64,000 bases of DNA from contig NZ_CP030944.1 in assembly GCF_013177635.1 (NCBI RefSeq), positions 2,356,001 through 2,420,000 on the forward strand, given 5' to 3'. Every line of letters starts with the position of its first letter. Position 1 is the first letter of the stretch. Source of the DNA: Arcobacter aquimarinus (GTDB lineage Bacteria; Campylobacterota; Campylobacteria; Campylobacterales; Arcobacteraceae). Below the pieces are notes generated by a model that saw only the letters and a program-made list of their open reading frames with translations, did not search any database and was not told where the DNA came from. The position numbers were made by a program, and so were the translations under genes. This document shows, piece after piece, positions 45,797 through 54,204 of this stretch.

Positions 45797-47011
45797 ATGA
45801 GTAAGATTATATGTGATTTTTGTGGTGCAACTGATACAAGAGAGAATCCAGTAATTGCTGGAGATAATGCTTGCATTTGTAAAGCTTGTGTAAATGCAGC
45901 ACATGAAATAATGAATGGAAATCTTCCAATTGAAGAAATAAATAAAGATTCAGCTGAATTAAAAGAGATAAAAATCAAAACTCCAGCTGAATTAAAAAAA
46001 ATATTAGATGAATATGTGATAGGTCAAGAAAGAGCAAAAAAAGTTCTTTCTGTTGCTGTTTATAATCATTATAAGAGAATTTTCAGACACAATGAAATAA
46101 ATGATGATACAGAATTAAATAAATCAAACGTTTTATTAATTGGTCCAACAGGTTCTGGAAAAACTCTTTTAGCACAAACTATTTCTAAATATTTAGATGT
46201 TCCTTTAGCAATTGCTGATGCAACTAGTCTAACAGAAGCTGGTTATGTTGGTGATGATGTTGAAAATGTTGTAACAAGACTTGTTCAAGCAGCTGATGGT
46301 GATATCAAAAAAGCAGAAAGAGGAATTATTTTCATCGACGAAGTTGACAAAGTTGCAAGAATGAGTGAAAATAGAAGTATCACAAGAGATGTTTCAGGAG
46401 AAGGAGTTCAACAAGCTTTATTAAAAATTGTTGAAGGAAGTGTTGTAAATGTTCCACCAAAAGGTGGAAGAAAACATCCAGGACAAGACGCACTTCAAGT
46501 TGATACTACAAATATTTTATTTATTTGTGGTGGAGCATTTGATGGACTTGAAGATATCATTAAGAAAAAACAAGGTTCAAATGTACTTGGATTTAATCAA
46601 GATAAAAAATCAAAAAATGACCATGATAAAGTAATTGCAAAAGTAGAAACTGATGATTTAGTAAAATATGGTTTAATTCCTGAATTAATAGGAAGACTTC
46701 ATATGGTTGCTACTTTAAATGAAATAACTGAAGATGATATGGTACATATTTTAACTGAACCAAAAAATGCTTTAATTAAACAATATATTAAGCTTTTTGA
46801 GATGGATGATGTTAAATTAGAGTTTGAAAAAGATGCATTAAAAGAGTTAGCACGACTTGCAATTGCTAGAAAAACAGGTGCAAGAGGATTACGTTCAATT
46901 TTAGAAGATATTATGCTAGATATTATGTTTGATCTTCCTAAATACAAAAATAAAACTATAACTATTACAAAAGAAGTTGTTCAAAAAACAAAAGAACCAA
47001 AAGTTGCATAA
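45797..47011 (+). CDS. clpX: ATP-dependent Clp protease ATP-binding subunit ClpX
   Basis: 404 aa. The zinc-binding domain has CDFCGATD near 6-13 and CICKAC near 26-31. AAA+ features: [14 protein letters not shown] near 114-127 (Walker A), [11 protein letters not shown] near 178-188 (Walker B), the [18 protein letters not shown] block and [12 protein letters not shown] near 358-369 (sensor 2). ClpX unfolds tagged proteins for Clp[10 protein letters not shown] pore loop is present near 150-157. It follows lpxA by 11 bases. Confidence 0.98.
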   Translation: MSKIICDFCGATDTRENPVIAGDNACICKACVNAAHEIMNGNLPIEEINKDSAELKEIKIKTPAELKKILDEYVIGQERAKKVLSVAVYNHYKRIFRHNEINDDTELNKSNVLLIGPTGSGKTLLAQTISKYLDVPLAIADATSLTEAGYVGDDVENVVTRLVQAADGDIKKAERGIIFIDEVDKVARMSENRSITRDVSGEGVQQALLKIVEGSVVNVPPKGGRKHPGQDALQVDTTNILFICGGAFDGLEDIIKKKQGSNVLGFNQDKKSKNDHDKVIAKVETDDLVKYGLIPELIGRLHMVATLNEITEDDMVHILTEPKNALIKQYIKLFEMDDVKLEFEKDALKELARLAIARKTGARGLRSILEDIMLDIMFDLPKYKNKTITITKEVVQKTKEPKVA

Positions 47012-47026
47012 AAAAAGGATAAAGAA

Positions 47027-48058
47027 GTGTTTTTAGATAAATTAATAGGTCTATTTTCAAATGATATGGCGATTGACTTAGGAACTGCTAATACAATCGT
47101 TTCGGTTAGAGGAAAAGGTATTATAATAAATGAACCATCTGTTGTCGCTGTTCAAAGCGATAAAAATGGAAGAGATAGAATTTTAGCTGTTGGGCAAGAA
47201 GCAAAGCAGATGATAGGAAAAACTCCTTTAAATATTCAAGCTGTTCGTCCAATGCAAGATGGTGTTATTGCAGATTTTGAAATGACTGAAAGAATGATTA
47301 GATACTTTATCGAAAAAGCACACTCAAGAAAATCTTTTGTAAGACCTAGAATTATTATTTGTATCCCTTATGGAATTACTCAAGTTGAAAAAAAAGCAGT
47401 TGAAGAATCAGCTATGAGTGCAGGTGCAAGAGAAGTATTCTTAGTTGAAGAACCAATGGCAGCTGCTATTGGTGCAGGAATTCCTGTATCAGATCCAGAT
47501 GGATATGTAGTTGTTGATATAGGAGGAGGAACTACTGAAATTGGTGTTACTTCACTTGGAGGACTTGTTTTATGTAAATCTATCAAAGTTGCAGGTGATA
47601 AATTTGATAAATCAATTATTGAACATGTAAGACAAAATTATAATTTATTCATTGGTGAAAGAACTGCTGAAAATATTAAAATTGAAATAGGAACAGCAGT
47701 AAAACTTGATACTGAATTAAAAATGAAAGTAAAAGGAAGAGATAACTCAGGACTTTTATCTACTATTGAATTAGGTAGTGAAGGAGTAAGAGTAGCTATA
47801 AAAGAACCTCTAAAAGAGATTGTTTCTGCTATAAAAAGTGTTTTAGAAAATATGCCACCAGATTTAGCAAGTGACATTGTAGATAATGGAGTTATTATCA
47901 CAGGTGGTGGTGCATTAATTAGAGGATTAGATACTTATTTATCTGATATTATAAAACTTCCTGTAAAAGTTGCTAATGAACCTTTATTGTCAGTAGCTTA
48001 TGGAACAAGTCAAGTTCTTGACGAGCCGGAATTACTAAAACTAATTACTAATGCGTAA
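47027..48058 (+). CDS. mreB: Rod shape-determining protein MreB
   Basis: 343 aa with a GTG start at 47027 and AAGGAT upstream. Actin-like features: MAIDLGTANTIVSV near 14-27 (phosphate 1), VVVDIGGGTTEIGV near 162-175 (phosphate 2) and GVIITGGGALIRGL near 287-300 (adenosine motif). MreB filaments guide peptidoglycan synthesis along the side wall. The N-terminal MFLDKLIGLFS is the amphipathic membrane-binding helix. Its end overlaps mreC by eight bases. Confidence 0.98.
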   Translation: MFLDKLIGLFSNDMAIDLGTANTIVSVRGKGIIINEPSVVAVQSDKNGRDRILAVGQEAKQMIGKTPLNIQAVRPMQDGVIADFEMTERMIRYFIEKAHSRKSFVRPRIIICIPYGITQVEKKAVEESAMSAGAREVFLVEEPMAAAIGAGIPVSDPDGYVVVDIGGGTTEIGVTSLGGLVLCKSIKVAGDKFDKSIIEHVRQNYNLFIGERTAENIKIEIGTAVKLDTELKMKVKGRDNSGLLSTIELGSEGVRVAIKEPLKEIVSAIKSVLENMPPDLASDIVDNGVIITGGGALIRGLDTYLSDIIKLPVKVANEPLLSVAYGTSQVLDEPELLKLITNA

Positions 48059-48860
48059 ACTTCTTTTTTTATTTCTATTTATAATAGCAAGCTTATCTTA
48101 CCTCTTTGAGGTAGATGAGATTCTTGTAAAAAAATTCTCTTTTTTTAATGATTTAAAAATATCATATATCAACAAAGCAATAAGTATTTCTACATCAATT
48201 GAAAAGTATTTTAATCAAGCTGAAACAATAGAAAGATTAAGAGATGAAAATAAAGAGTTAAAAGAGTATAAAATTCTTTATTCTGCAACAAAAAAACAAT
48301 TAGATTCAATAAAAGAATTTTTAATTCATGTTGAAATTCCAGAGATTAGACCTGAAATTGAACTTGTAAAAGTTTTATCATATATAAATTTTAATGATTT
48401 TACAAAAGTTTGGTTAGATAAAATTCCTCAAGATGATAGAATTTTAGGTTTAATTACTGAAAACAGTGCAGCTGGTATTATCGTAAATAAAAATGGTAGA
48501 AGTGTTGGTTTACTAAATGGCAATAAAGATTGTTCTTATGCTGTTTTTATTGGTGGAAATAAAAGTCCGGGAATTATAACTTCAGGTGAAAATGGTAGTG
48601 AATTAGAAATAAAATATATACCTATTTGGTCTGAAATAAATAAAGGTGATGAAGTTATAACTTCAGGTATGGATAACATATTTTTTGAAGGACTTAAAGT
48701 AGGAATTGTAACAGAAGTTATAAATTCAGCAGAAATGAAAATAGCAAAAGTTAAACCTTATGTAAATGTTTTAAAAAAGAAATACTTCTATACTTACAAA
48801 AATACCAATGATGATACTATTCAACAAGAGAATACTCTTGAAGAAAAGACTAATAATTAG
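48051..48860 (+). CDS. mreC: Rod shape-determining protein MreC
   Basis: 269 aa. A short cytoplasmic start and one membrane helix (about 3-17) lead into a coiled coil (about 58-85) and then the beta-barrel pair of the MreC core, with the VLSYINFNDFTKVWLDK segment near 108-124, GIIVNKNGRSVGLL near 143-156 and GDEVITSGMDNIFFEGLKVG near 201-220. It links MreB to the synthesis enzymes in the periplasm. No mreD follows; the next gene, ribE, is convergent and overlaps by 11 bases. Confidence 0.93.
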   Translation: MRKLLFLFLFIIASLSYLFEVDEILVKKFSFFNDLKISYINKAISISTSIEKYFNQAETIERLRDENKELKEYKILYSATKKQLDSIKEFLIHVEIPEIRPEIELVKVLSYINFNDFTKVWLDKIPQDDRILGLITENSAAGIIVNKNGRSVGLLNGNKDCSYAVFIGGNKSPGIITSGENGSELEIKYIPIWSEINKGDEVITSGMDNIFFEGLKVGIVTEVINSAEMKIAKVKPYVNVLKKKYFYTYKNTNDDTIQQENTLEEKTNN

Positions 48861-49470
48861 CCATTATCTTTTCTACATCTGCCCAAGTTAATTTATCTTT
48901 TTTCTCATCTTTTGGTTTGAACATATTATAAATATATCTAGCAAACATATCAGTTTCAAGATTTACTTTTGTTCCTATTTTATATCTTTTAAATAGTGTA
49001 TTTTCAATCGTATGAGGAATAATTGTTAATCTAAATGAATCTTTTAAAACTTCATTTACAGTTAAAGAGACACCATCTATTGTAACACTTCCTTTTGGAA
49101 TAATATATTTTAAATATTCACTTGGTAATGTGACAAAAAAATCTGTTGAGTTACCATTCTGTTTTATAATTTTAATAGTTCCTAAACAATCAACATGACC
49201 TTGAACAATATGCCCTTCAAACCTATCTCCCATCATCATCGCAGGTTCCATATGAACCTCATCTTTATAGTTTTCCATTGCAAGGATTTTTTGTGATTCT
49301 GGTGAAAGTTCAACACTAAAAGTACCACTCGCTACTTTTACAACGGTTAAACAAGCTCCATTTATAGCTATAGAATCCCCTATTTTAGGCTGATATTTAG
49401 CTTTTAGAGTTAAATAGTTATTTTGAAAACTAACTACCTTTGCCATTTCTCTTATAAGTCCTGTGAACAC
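48850..49470 (-). CDS. ribE: Riboflavin synthase, alpha subunit
   Basis: 206 aa, with a GTG start at 49470 and an AAAAGG site eight bases upstream. It begins MFTGLI like almost all family members and has the two lumazine-binding repeats: GDSIAINGACLTVV near 32-45 and KGSVTIDGVSLTVNEV near 126-141. IVQGHVDCLGTI near 89-100 ends the first repeat. It converts two 6,7-dimethyl-8-ribityllumazine to riboflavin. Alone in its direction; no FMN riboswitch is apparent upstream. Confidence 0.94.
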   Translation of the reverse strand: MFTGLIREMAKVVSFQNNYLTLKAKYQPKIGDSIAINGACLTVVKVASGTFSVELSPESQKILAMENYKDEVHMEPAMMMGDRFEGHIVQGHVDCLGTIKIIKQNGNSTDFFVTLPSEYLKYIIPKGSVTIDGVSLTVNEVLKDSFRLTIIPHTIENTLFKRYKIGTKVNLETDMFARYIYNMFKPKDEKKDKLTWADVEKIMANY

Positions 49471-49497
49471 TTAAAAAACCTTTTGATAAATTTTAGG

Positions 49498-49503
49498 TAT
49501 AAT
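49498..49503 (+). promoter_or_regulatory. Probable mnmG -10 box
   Basis: TATAAT in TTTTAGGTATAATATC, 127 bases before the mnmG start; this puts the hairpin at 49545-49588 in the leader RNA. Confidence 0.55.
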
Positions 49504-49544
49504 ATCTAAAAATTGTTAAGAAGCTAATTTTAACTACTTTATGT

Positions 49545-49588
49545 AAATTTCTTAGATAAGTGGAAGAAAACATTTATCTAAGAAATTT
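49545..49588 (+). promoter_or_regulatory. Perfect 15-bp hairpin in the mnmG leader
   Basis: AAATTTCTTAGATAA (49545-49559) pairs without mismatch to TTATCTAAGAAATTT (49574-49588), with a 14-base purine-rich loop (GTGGAAGAAAACAT). It ends about 40 bases before the mnmG ATG. No T-run follows, so it does not look like a simple terminator; a leader control element or RNA-stabilising hairpin is possible. Confidence 0.5.
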
Positions 49589-49629
49589 CCCAAATATAAA
49601 AATCATGAAAAAAGTATATAAGGAATAAT

Positions 49630-51507
49630 ATGAATTATGATGTAATCGTTGTTGGTGGTGGTCACGCAGGAATTGAAGCCTCACTTGCAAGTGCTAGAAT
49701 GGGGAAAAAAACCCTTTTAATAACAATGTTAGTTGAACAAATAGGAGCTGCTAGTTGTAACCCCGCAATTGGTGGATTAGCAAAAGGACACTTAGTTCGA
49801 GAGCTTGATGCACTTGGTGGAGAAATGGGACTTTGCACTGATGCAACTGGTATTCAATTTAGAATATTAAATGCTTCAAAAGGTGCAGCAGTTCAAGGAA
49901 GTCGTGCTCAAATTGATATGGATAAATACAGAGAGTATATGAGAAAAGTTTGTCATAACACTCCAAATCTTGAAGTTTATCAAGATGAAGTTACAGAACT
50001 TCTAGTAAAAAATACAAATGAAGTTTATGGAGTAAAAACAAAATTAACAGAAGAGTTTACTTCAAAAAAAGTTATTTTAACAACTGGTACATTTATGCGA
50101 GGTTTAGTTCACATTGGTGAAAATAAATATGACGCCGGACGTGCTTGGGAATTACCTTCAACTACTCTATCTTTACAATTAAAAGAGTTAGGTTTAAATG
50201 TTGGTAGATTAAAAACAGGAACTCCAGCAAGACTTGATGGGAACTCTATTGATTTTTCATCAATGGATATGCACGGAGGAGATGTAAATCCTGTTCCTTT
50301 TTCATTTAGAACAAATAAATTAGAATTTAAACCAACTCAATATCCTTGTTATATCACATATACAAATGAAAAAACTCATGAAATAATCTCATCAAACTTC
50401 TATAGAGCACCTCTTTTCACAGGGCAAATAGAAGGTTTAGGTCCAAGATATTGTCCTAGTATTGAAGATAAAGTAAATAGATTCGCAGAACGTGATAGAC
50501 ATCAATTATTTTTAGAACCACAAACAGCAATGTGTACAGAATATTATATAAATGGTATGTCAAGTTCTCTTCCTATTGATGTTCAAAAACAGATGATTCA
50601 TTCAGTTGCTGGTTTAGAAAATGCAAAAATTATAAGATATGGATATGCAATAGAGTATGATTATGTAGACCCTACAGAATTACAACACACTTTAGAAACT
50701 AAAAAGGTAAAAAATCTATATCACGCTGGACAAATAAATGCAACAACAGGATATGAAGAAGCTGCTGCTCAAGGATTGATGGCTGGAATAAATGCTTGTT
50801 TAGCCATTGATGAAAAAGAACCATTTATTTTAAGACGAGATGAAGCTTATATTGGAGTATTAATAGATGATTTAGTAACTAAAGGAACGAATGAACCATA
50901 TAGAATGTTCACTTCTCGTGCTGAATACAGACTTTTATTAAGAGAAGAAAATGCTGATTTAAGACTTTCATCTTATGGTCATGCTTTAGGATTAATTGAT
51001 TCAGAAACAATAGCAAAAGTAGAAAATAAAAGAAAAACTCTAAGTGATGCAATTGAATTTATGGCAAATGAGTGGATTACTTCTAAAAAAGAGAATTTAG
51101 AACTTCTTGAATCAATTGGAGAAGAAAAAATCAATGATAAGGTATTGCTTGTAGATTTAATAGGAAGAAATAGTATTGATGCTGCTAAATTTGACAAACT
51201 AGTACCAAGTTATTCTTCAATGGATGATTATATAAAAGAACAAATAATTATTGAAGCAAAATACTACAGATATATTCAAAAACAACAAAAACAAATAGAA
51301 AAAATGAAAAAAATGCTAAAAGCATCTATTCCAGATGATTTTAGTTATAGAGGATTACCTGGATTATCAAATGAAGTTATTGAAAAGCTAGAAAAGCACA
51401 GACCACCTACACTTTTTAATGCAAGTCTAATTTCGGGAATCACACCAGCTGCTTTAGATATTATACATCTAAATCTAAATATGTTTGTCAAAAACACTAA
51501 AAAATGA
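49630..51507 (+). CDS. mnmG: tRNA uridine-5-carboxymethylaminomethyl modification enzyme MnmG
   Basis: 625 aa, normal length. FAD site [21 protein letters not shown] near 5-25; [22 protein letters not shown] near 42-63 with the conserved catalytic cysteine; [14 protein letters not shown] near 155-168; [19 protein letters not shown] near 365-383; and the helical C-terminal domain with [10 protein letters not shown] near 573-582. With MnmE it modifies the wobble uridine of tRNAs. The last six or seven codons and the stop overlap the first of three repeats that look like a transposon end, so the native C-terminus may have been replaced. Confidence 0.97.
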   Translation: MNYDVIVVGGGHAGIEASLASARMGKKTLLITMLVEQIGAASCNPAIGGLAKGHLVRELDALGGEMGLCTDATGIQFRILNASKGAAVQGSRAQIDMDKYREYMRKVCHNTPNLEVYQDEVTELLVKNTNEVYGVKTKLTEEFTSKKVILTTGTFMRGLVHIGENKYDAGRAWELPSTTLSLQLKELGLNVGRLKTGTPARLDGNSIDFSSMDMHGGDVNPVPFSFRTNKLEFKPTQYPCYITYTNEKTHEIISSNFYRAPLFTGQIEGLGPRYCPSIEDKVNRFAERDRHQLFLEPQTAMCTEYYINGMSSSLPIDVQKQMIHSVAGLENAKIIRYGYAIEYDYVDPTELQHTLETKKVKNLYHAGQINATTGYEEAAAQGLMAGINACLAIDEKEPFILRRDEAYIGVLIDDLVTKGTNEPYRMFTSRAEYRLLLREENADLRLSSYGHALGLIDSETIAKVENKRKTLSDAIEFMANEWITSKKENLELLESIGEEKINDKVLLVDLIGRNSIDAAKFDKLVPSYSSMDDYIKEQIIIEAKYYRYIQKQQKQIEKMKKMLKASIPDDFSYRGLPGLSNEVIEKLEKHRPPTLFNASLISGITPAALDIIHLNLNMFVKNTKK

Positions 51508-51512
51508 GAATA
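51494..51512 (+). repeat. TnsB-site-like direct repeat 1
   Basis: ACACTAAAAAATGAGAATA, overlapping the last four mnmG codons, the TGA stop and the five bases after it. It matches repeat 2 at 15 of 19 positions. First of three direct copies; the shared core is ACA-T followed by TGA-AAT, comparable to the GACA...TA pattern of Tn7 end repeats. Confidence 0.55.
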
Positions 51513-51513
51513 G

Positions 51514-51532
51514 ACATTAAAAATTGATAATG
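51514..51532 (+). repeat. TnsB-site-like direct repeat 2
   Basis: ACATTAAAAATTGATAATG, starting 20 bases after repeat 1. With the G just before it, it reads GACATTAAAA, close to GACAATAAAG of the Tn7 right end. Confidence 0.6.
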
Positions 51533-51535
51533 TGT

Positions 51536-51554
51536 ACATTAGAATTTGAGAATG
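51536..51554 (+). repeat. TnsB-site-like direct repeat 3
   Basis: ACATTAGAATTTGAGAATG, 22 bases after repeat 2 and 16 of 19 identical to it. The 20-22 base spacing equals the 22-bp size of TnsB sites in Tn7, where those of the right end are contiguous. It ends 15 bases before the tnsE ATG and its last G begins the likely ribosome site. Confidence 0.6.
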
Positions 51555-51569
51555 GAGTTTTAAAATAAC

Positions 51570-53285
51570 ATGGCACGAGGTAAAAATATCATTCCAGATT
51601 TTATGGCTGAAAACCCATATGATACATTTAAACTACTTTTACCTCTTAAACTTAACTTGGATGAGGATAAGTATGGGAATAGCCATTTTAAAGTCATTAT
51701 TAAAAATATGACTCAAAATGAGCTATTTACATATGATTTATCTCCAGAATTATTATTTACTCATTTCCCTTTAGAAAAATCTTTTAGTAATGGTCAACAA
51801 AATGACTACTATCAAAATAAAACAATCTTTGAAAAAGATTTTATAATCGATACTACAAATATCTCTAAAAATAATTCGTATAAACTTCATGAACTGCTTG
51901 ATGAAAAAAGTATTGTTTCTATTAGTGGTTGGAAAAGAAAATTCTTAAATGAATCAAAATACATTAACTGTTATCTAATAGAACAAAATGGGAATAAAAT
52001 CATTATCCCTGATTTTGTAATTGCTATATATTACTACTTTAGATTTTCAGAGATGAGAGAAGCCGCATTAGACTGTAATCTTGAAGACCTATATGTGATG
52101 TGTACTCCCGATAGGAATGATGCAAAAATTGTATTACCAATACCTAGAAATGATGAAGATGCAGCTTTTATACATAGATATGCTTGTAATGAAATTGCCC
52201 AAAAAGAGTTTGATAATATAGGTAAATATATTAACAACTATTTAAGCTATATGAGAAATCTTGATATAGATAAAGAGATCGAAAGTATCCCAATAAAAGC
52301 AAATTTCCCTATAAAAGAGAAGTTTAAAATAGAAACTAGATGTAGTATTTTAACAAATGAAGAAAATAATGAAAAATACTATTTTATACATGAAATACTA
52401 AATGACTATTCTGATATTGGTTTTGATAAATTTACTAAAATTATTGAACAAAATAAAACAATAACTACAATAGATGAATTTGAAAATCTTCCTAAAGTAG
52501 ATAAAGAAATACCTGGAAATATTACTGAAATACTTAAAGGTAAACCTGCAAATAAAAAGTATACTCAAACTCATCATAGAAAAGATAAAAAGAAAAGTTG
52601 TGGTAGTTTAAATGGAATTGAAATTGAGCATGAAACTATTACAAAAGATACTTTAATTGATATCCTAAAAATATATAAAGAACAACAAAATAATGAATCT
52701 ATAGATCAGAGCTTAACAGAATCATCTAATAAAGGTGAAAAAAATATCAGTAAAATTGTAATATCAAGTGAGTTTGAAAAAGAAAATGCAGAAAGAAATC
52801 CTTTAAATGAGATTGATAACTTTACAGTATTTAGACAATATATGGAGTTTTTAGAACAACAATCTTCTATTAAAAATTTTATATTAAGTGAAGTAAAAGA
52901 TTTACCTGAATTTCTGATTGAAAAAGATGGAGATAAAAAAGTAAATTCTAAATGTAAAATAAAAAAGAGACAAAAACAATATCTTACTGCCACATTTCAA
53001 TATGAAGAAATATATATAGGACTATTAGAGCTTGAGAACAAGCCTTCATCAGCAGCTGCTACTTGGGTAATAATTTCAAGAGAAAATTACATTTCCGAAC
53101 ATATATTTAATAGTTTTATTTCATTTTTTTTAGAAGACAATTTATCAACCAAAGAATTAAAAGCTATATATACTAAATCTCCCATAAAATTCATTACAAA
53201 AAATCACGAAAGGGATGAGAACTTAACAATAGAACAACTTAGCAAATGGCTAGCTGCATTAATAGGAAAACTATCCATCAATTGA
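51570..53285 (+). CDS. tnsE: TnsE-like transposition target selector
   Basis: 571 aa, compared with 538 for Tn7 TnsE. Three points support the call: an IPDFVIAIYYYFRFSEMREAAL stretch (about 144-165) parallel to IPQLELARSLFLINSYFCRS of Tn7 TnsE; a C-terminal block ending GLLELENKPSSAA...TWVIISRE...LAALIGKL that matches the TnsE C-terminal domain pattern; and HFKVIIKNMTQNELFTYDL (39-57) at the position of the Tn7 clamp-binding segment, here with a classical QxxLF motif (Q49-F53). TnsE directs insertion to the lagging strand of replicating DNA, favouring conjugative plasmids, by binding the sliding clamp. A linker around 305-420 is polar and lysine-rich. GGAG lies 12 bases before the ATG, a long gap. 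Unlike in Tn7 the gene is far from tnsABCD and faces the other way. Confidence 0.75.
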   Translation: MARGKNIIPDFMAENPYDTFKLLLPLKLNLDEDKYGNSHFKVIIKNMTQNELFTYDLSPELLFTHFPLEKSFSNGQQNDYYQNKTIFEKDFIIDTTNISKNNSYKLHELLDEKSIVSISGWKRKFLNESKYINCYLIEQNGNKIIIPDFVIAIYYYFRFSEMREAALDCNLEDLYVMCTPDRNDAKIVLPIPRNDEDAAFIHRYACNEIAQKEFDNIGKYINNYLSYMRNLDIDKEIESIPIKANFPIKEKFKIETRCSILTNEENNEKYYFIHEILNDYSDIGFDKFTKIIEQNKTITTIDEFENLPKVDKEIPGNITEILKGKPANKKYTQTHHRKDKKKSCGSLNGIEIEHETITKDTLIDILKIYKEQQNNESIDQSLTESSNKGEKNISKIVISSEFEKENAERNPLNEIDNFTVFRQYMEFLEQQSSIKNFILSEVKDLPEFLIEKDGDKKVNSKCKIKKRQKQYLTATFQYEEIYIGLLELENKPSSAAATWVIISRENYISEHIFNSFISFFLEDNLSTKELKAIYTKSPIKFITKNHERDENLTIEQLSKWLAALIGKLSIN

Positions 53286-53293
53286 AAGTTAAG

Positions 53294-54082
53294 CTAAAAA
53301 TATTCACTTAAATCAATTTCTATTCCAATGGGACAATGGTCTGAACCTAAGACATCTTTTAAAATAAAGGCATCTCTTAGTTTTGATTTTAAATCTTCTG
53401 AAATCAATATATAATCTATTCTCCAACCTTCATTTTTTTCTCTAGCTTTTGAACGGTAAGGAAACAAAGTATAAGCATTGAGTACATTCCCATTTATATA
53501 TCTAAAAGAATCCACAAATCCATTATTAAGAAAAAACTCAAAATGTTCTCTTTCTATATCTGTGAAACCTGCATTTGAATATATTTTTCCAGGCTTTAAA
53601 TCTAAGTCAGAATAAGCAGTATTAAAATCACCACATATAATTATTGAAAAACCTCTATTCTTTAAATTATTACAATAATTAAAAAATTCTTTATAAAAAT
53701 TAAGTTTTCGAAGAAGTCTACTCTTATTTAATTTTCCATTAGGAAAATATACATTAAATATAGCCAACCCTTCATATATATATTCAATCACTCTTCCATC
53801 ATTTTCTATATCCACTTCATTACAAAAAGATTTACTTTTAGGCATATATTTAGAAAAAGACAATGTTCCTGAAAATCCTTTTGAAAATTCACTTGGATTA
53901 TTAGTATATATCTCAAACTTTGTTTTAAATAAGCTTATAAAATTATGTATATCTTCAGATAGTTTTGTTTCTTGTAAAAATAAAAAATCTGTTTTTTTCT
54001 CATCTATCCAACTTAGAGCTTTTTTCTTTTCAATTGCTTTAAGACCATTGACATTCCAACTTATTATATTTATATTTTTCAT
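53294..54082 (-). CDS. Exonuclease III family AP endonuclease/exonuclease
   Basis: 262 aa. The endonuclease/exonuclease/phosphatase fold motifs appear in order: ISWNVNGLKA at 6-15, LFLQETKL near 33-40 (metal-binding Glu), VYFPNGK near 113-119, IICGDFNTAYSDLDL near 148-162 (catalytic Asp and Asn), and RIDYILIS near 222-229 plus GSDHCPIGIEI near 246-256 (catalytic Asp-His). ExoIII-type enzymes cut at abasic sites and remove nucleotides from 3' ends. Within the transposon it is convergent with tnsE, eight bases apart. It may be a cargo repair gene, perhaps helping at insertion gaps, but this could also be a host gene if the boundary is wrong. Confidence 0.85.
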   Translation of the reverse strand: MKNINIISWNVNGLKAIEKKKALSWIDEKKTDFLFLQETKLSEDIHNFISLFKTKFEIYTNNPSEFSKGFSGTLSFSKYMPKSKSFCNEVDIENDGRVIEYIYEGLAIFNVYFPNGKLNKSRLLRKLNFYKEFFNYCNNLKNRGFSIIICGDFNTAYSDLDLKPGKIYSNAGFTDIEREHFEFFLNNGFVDSFRYINGNVLNAYTLFPYRSKAREKNEGWRIDYILISEDLKSKLRDAFILKDVLGSDHCPIGIEIDLSEYF

Positions 54083-54143
54083 ATTAAATTCTATAAATTT
54101 TTCTTTAAATTTATACTAAAGTTAATGATTCTTTTTATGTACC

Positions 54144-54149
54144 AGGAGG
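54144..54149 (+). other. Strong AGGAGG sequence without a following start
   Basis: A perfect ribosome-binding hexamer lies 56 bases before the methyltransferase start; the next 20 bases hold no ATG or GTG in a useful reading frame (a TTG begins a two-codon frame). A short GATTGA/TCAATC hairpin follows at 54160-54178. The region may be a control leader for the methyltransferase. Confidence 0.3.
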
Positions 54150-54204
54150 TATTTAGTTTGGATTGAGTAAAATTCAATCATAATAAGATTTATTTTGGGG
54201 AAAA

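Noticed and set aside
49400-49640. FMN riboswitch upstream of ribE or in the mnmG leader
   Set aside because: The hairpin present is a single long stem; the multi-arm conserved pattern of the FMN element is absent.
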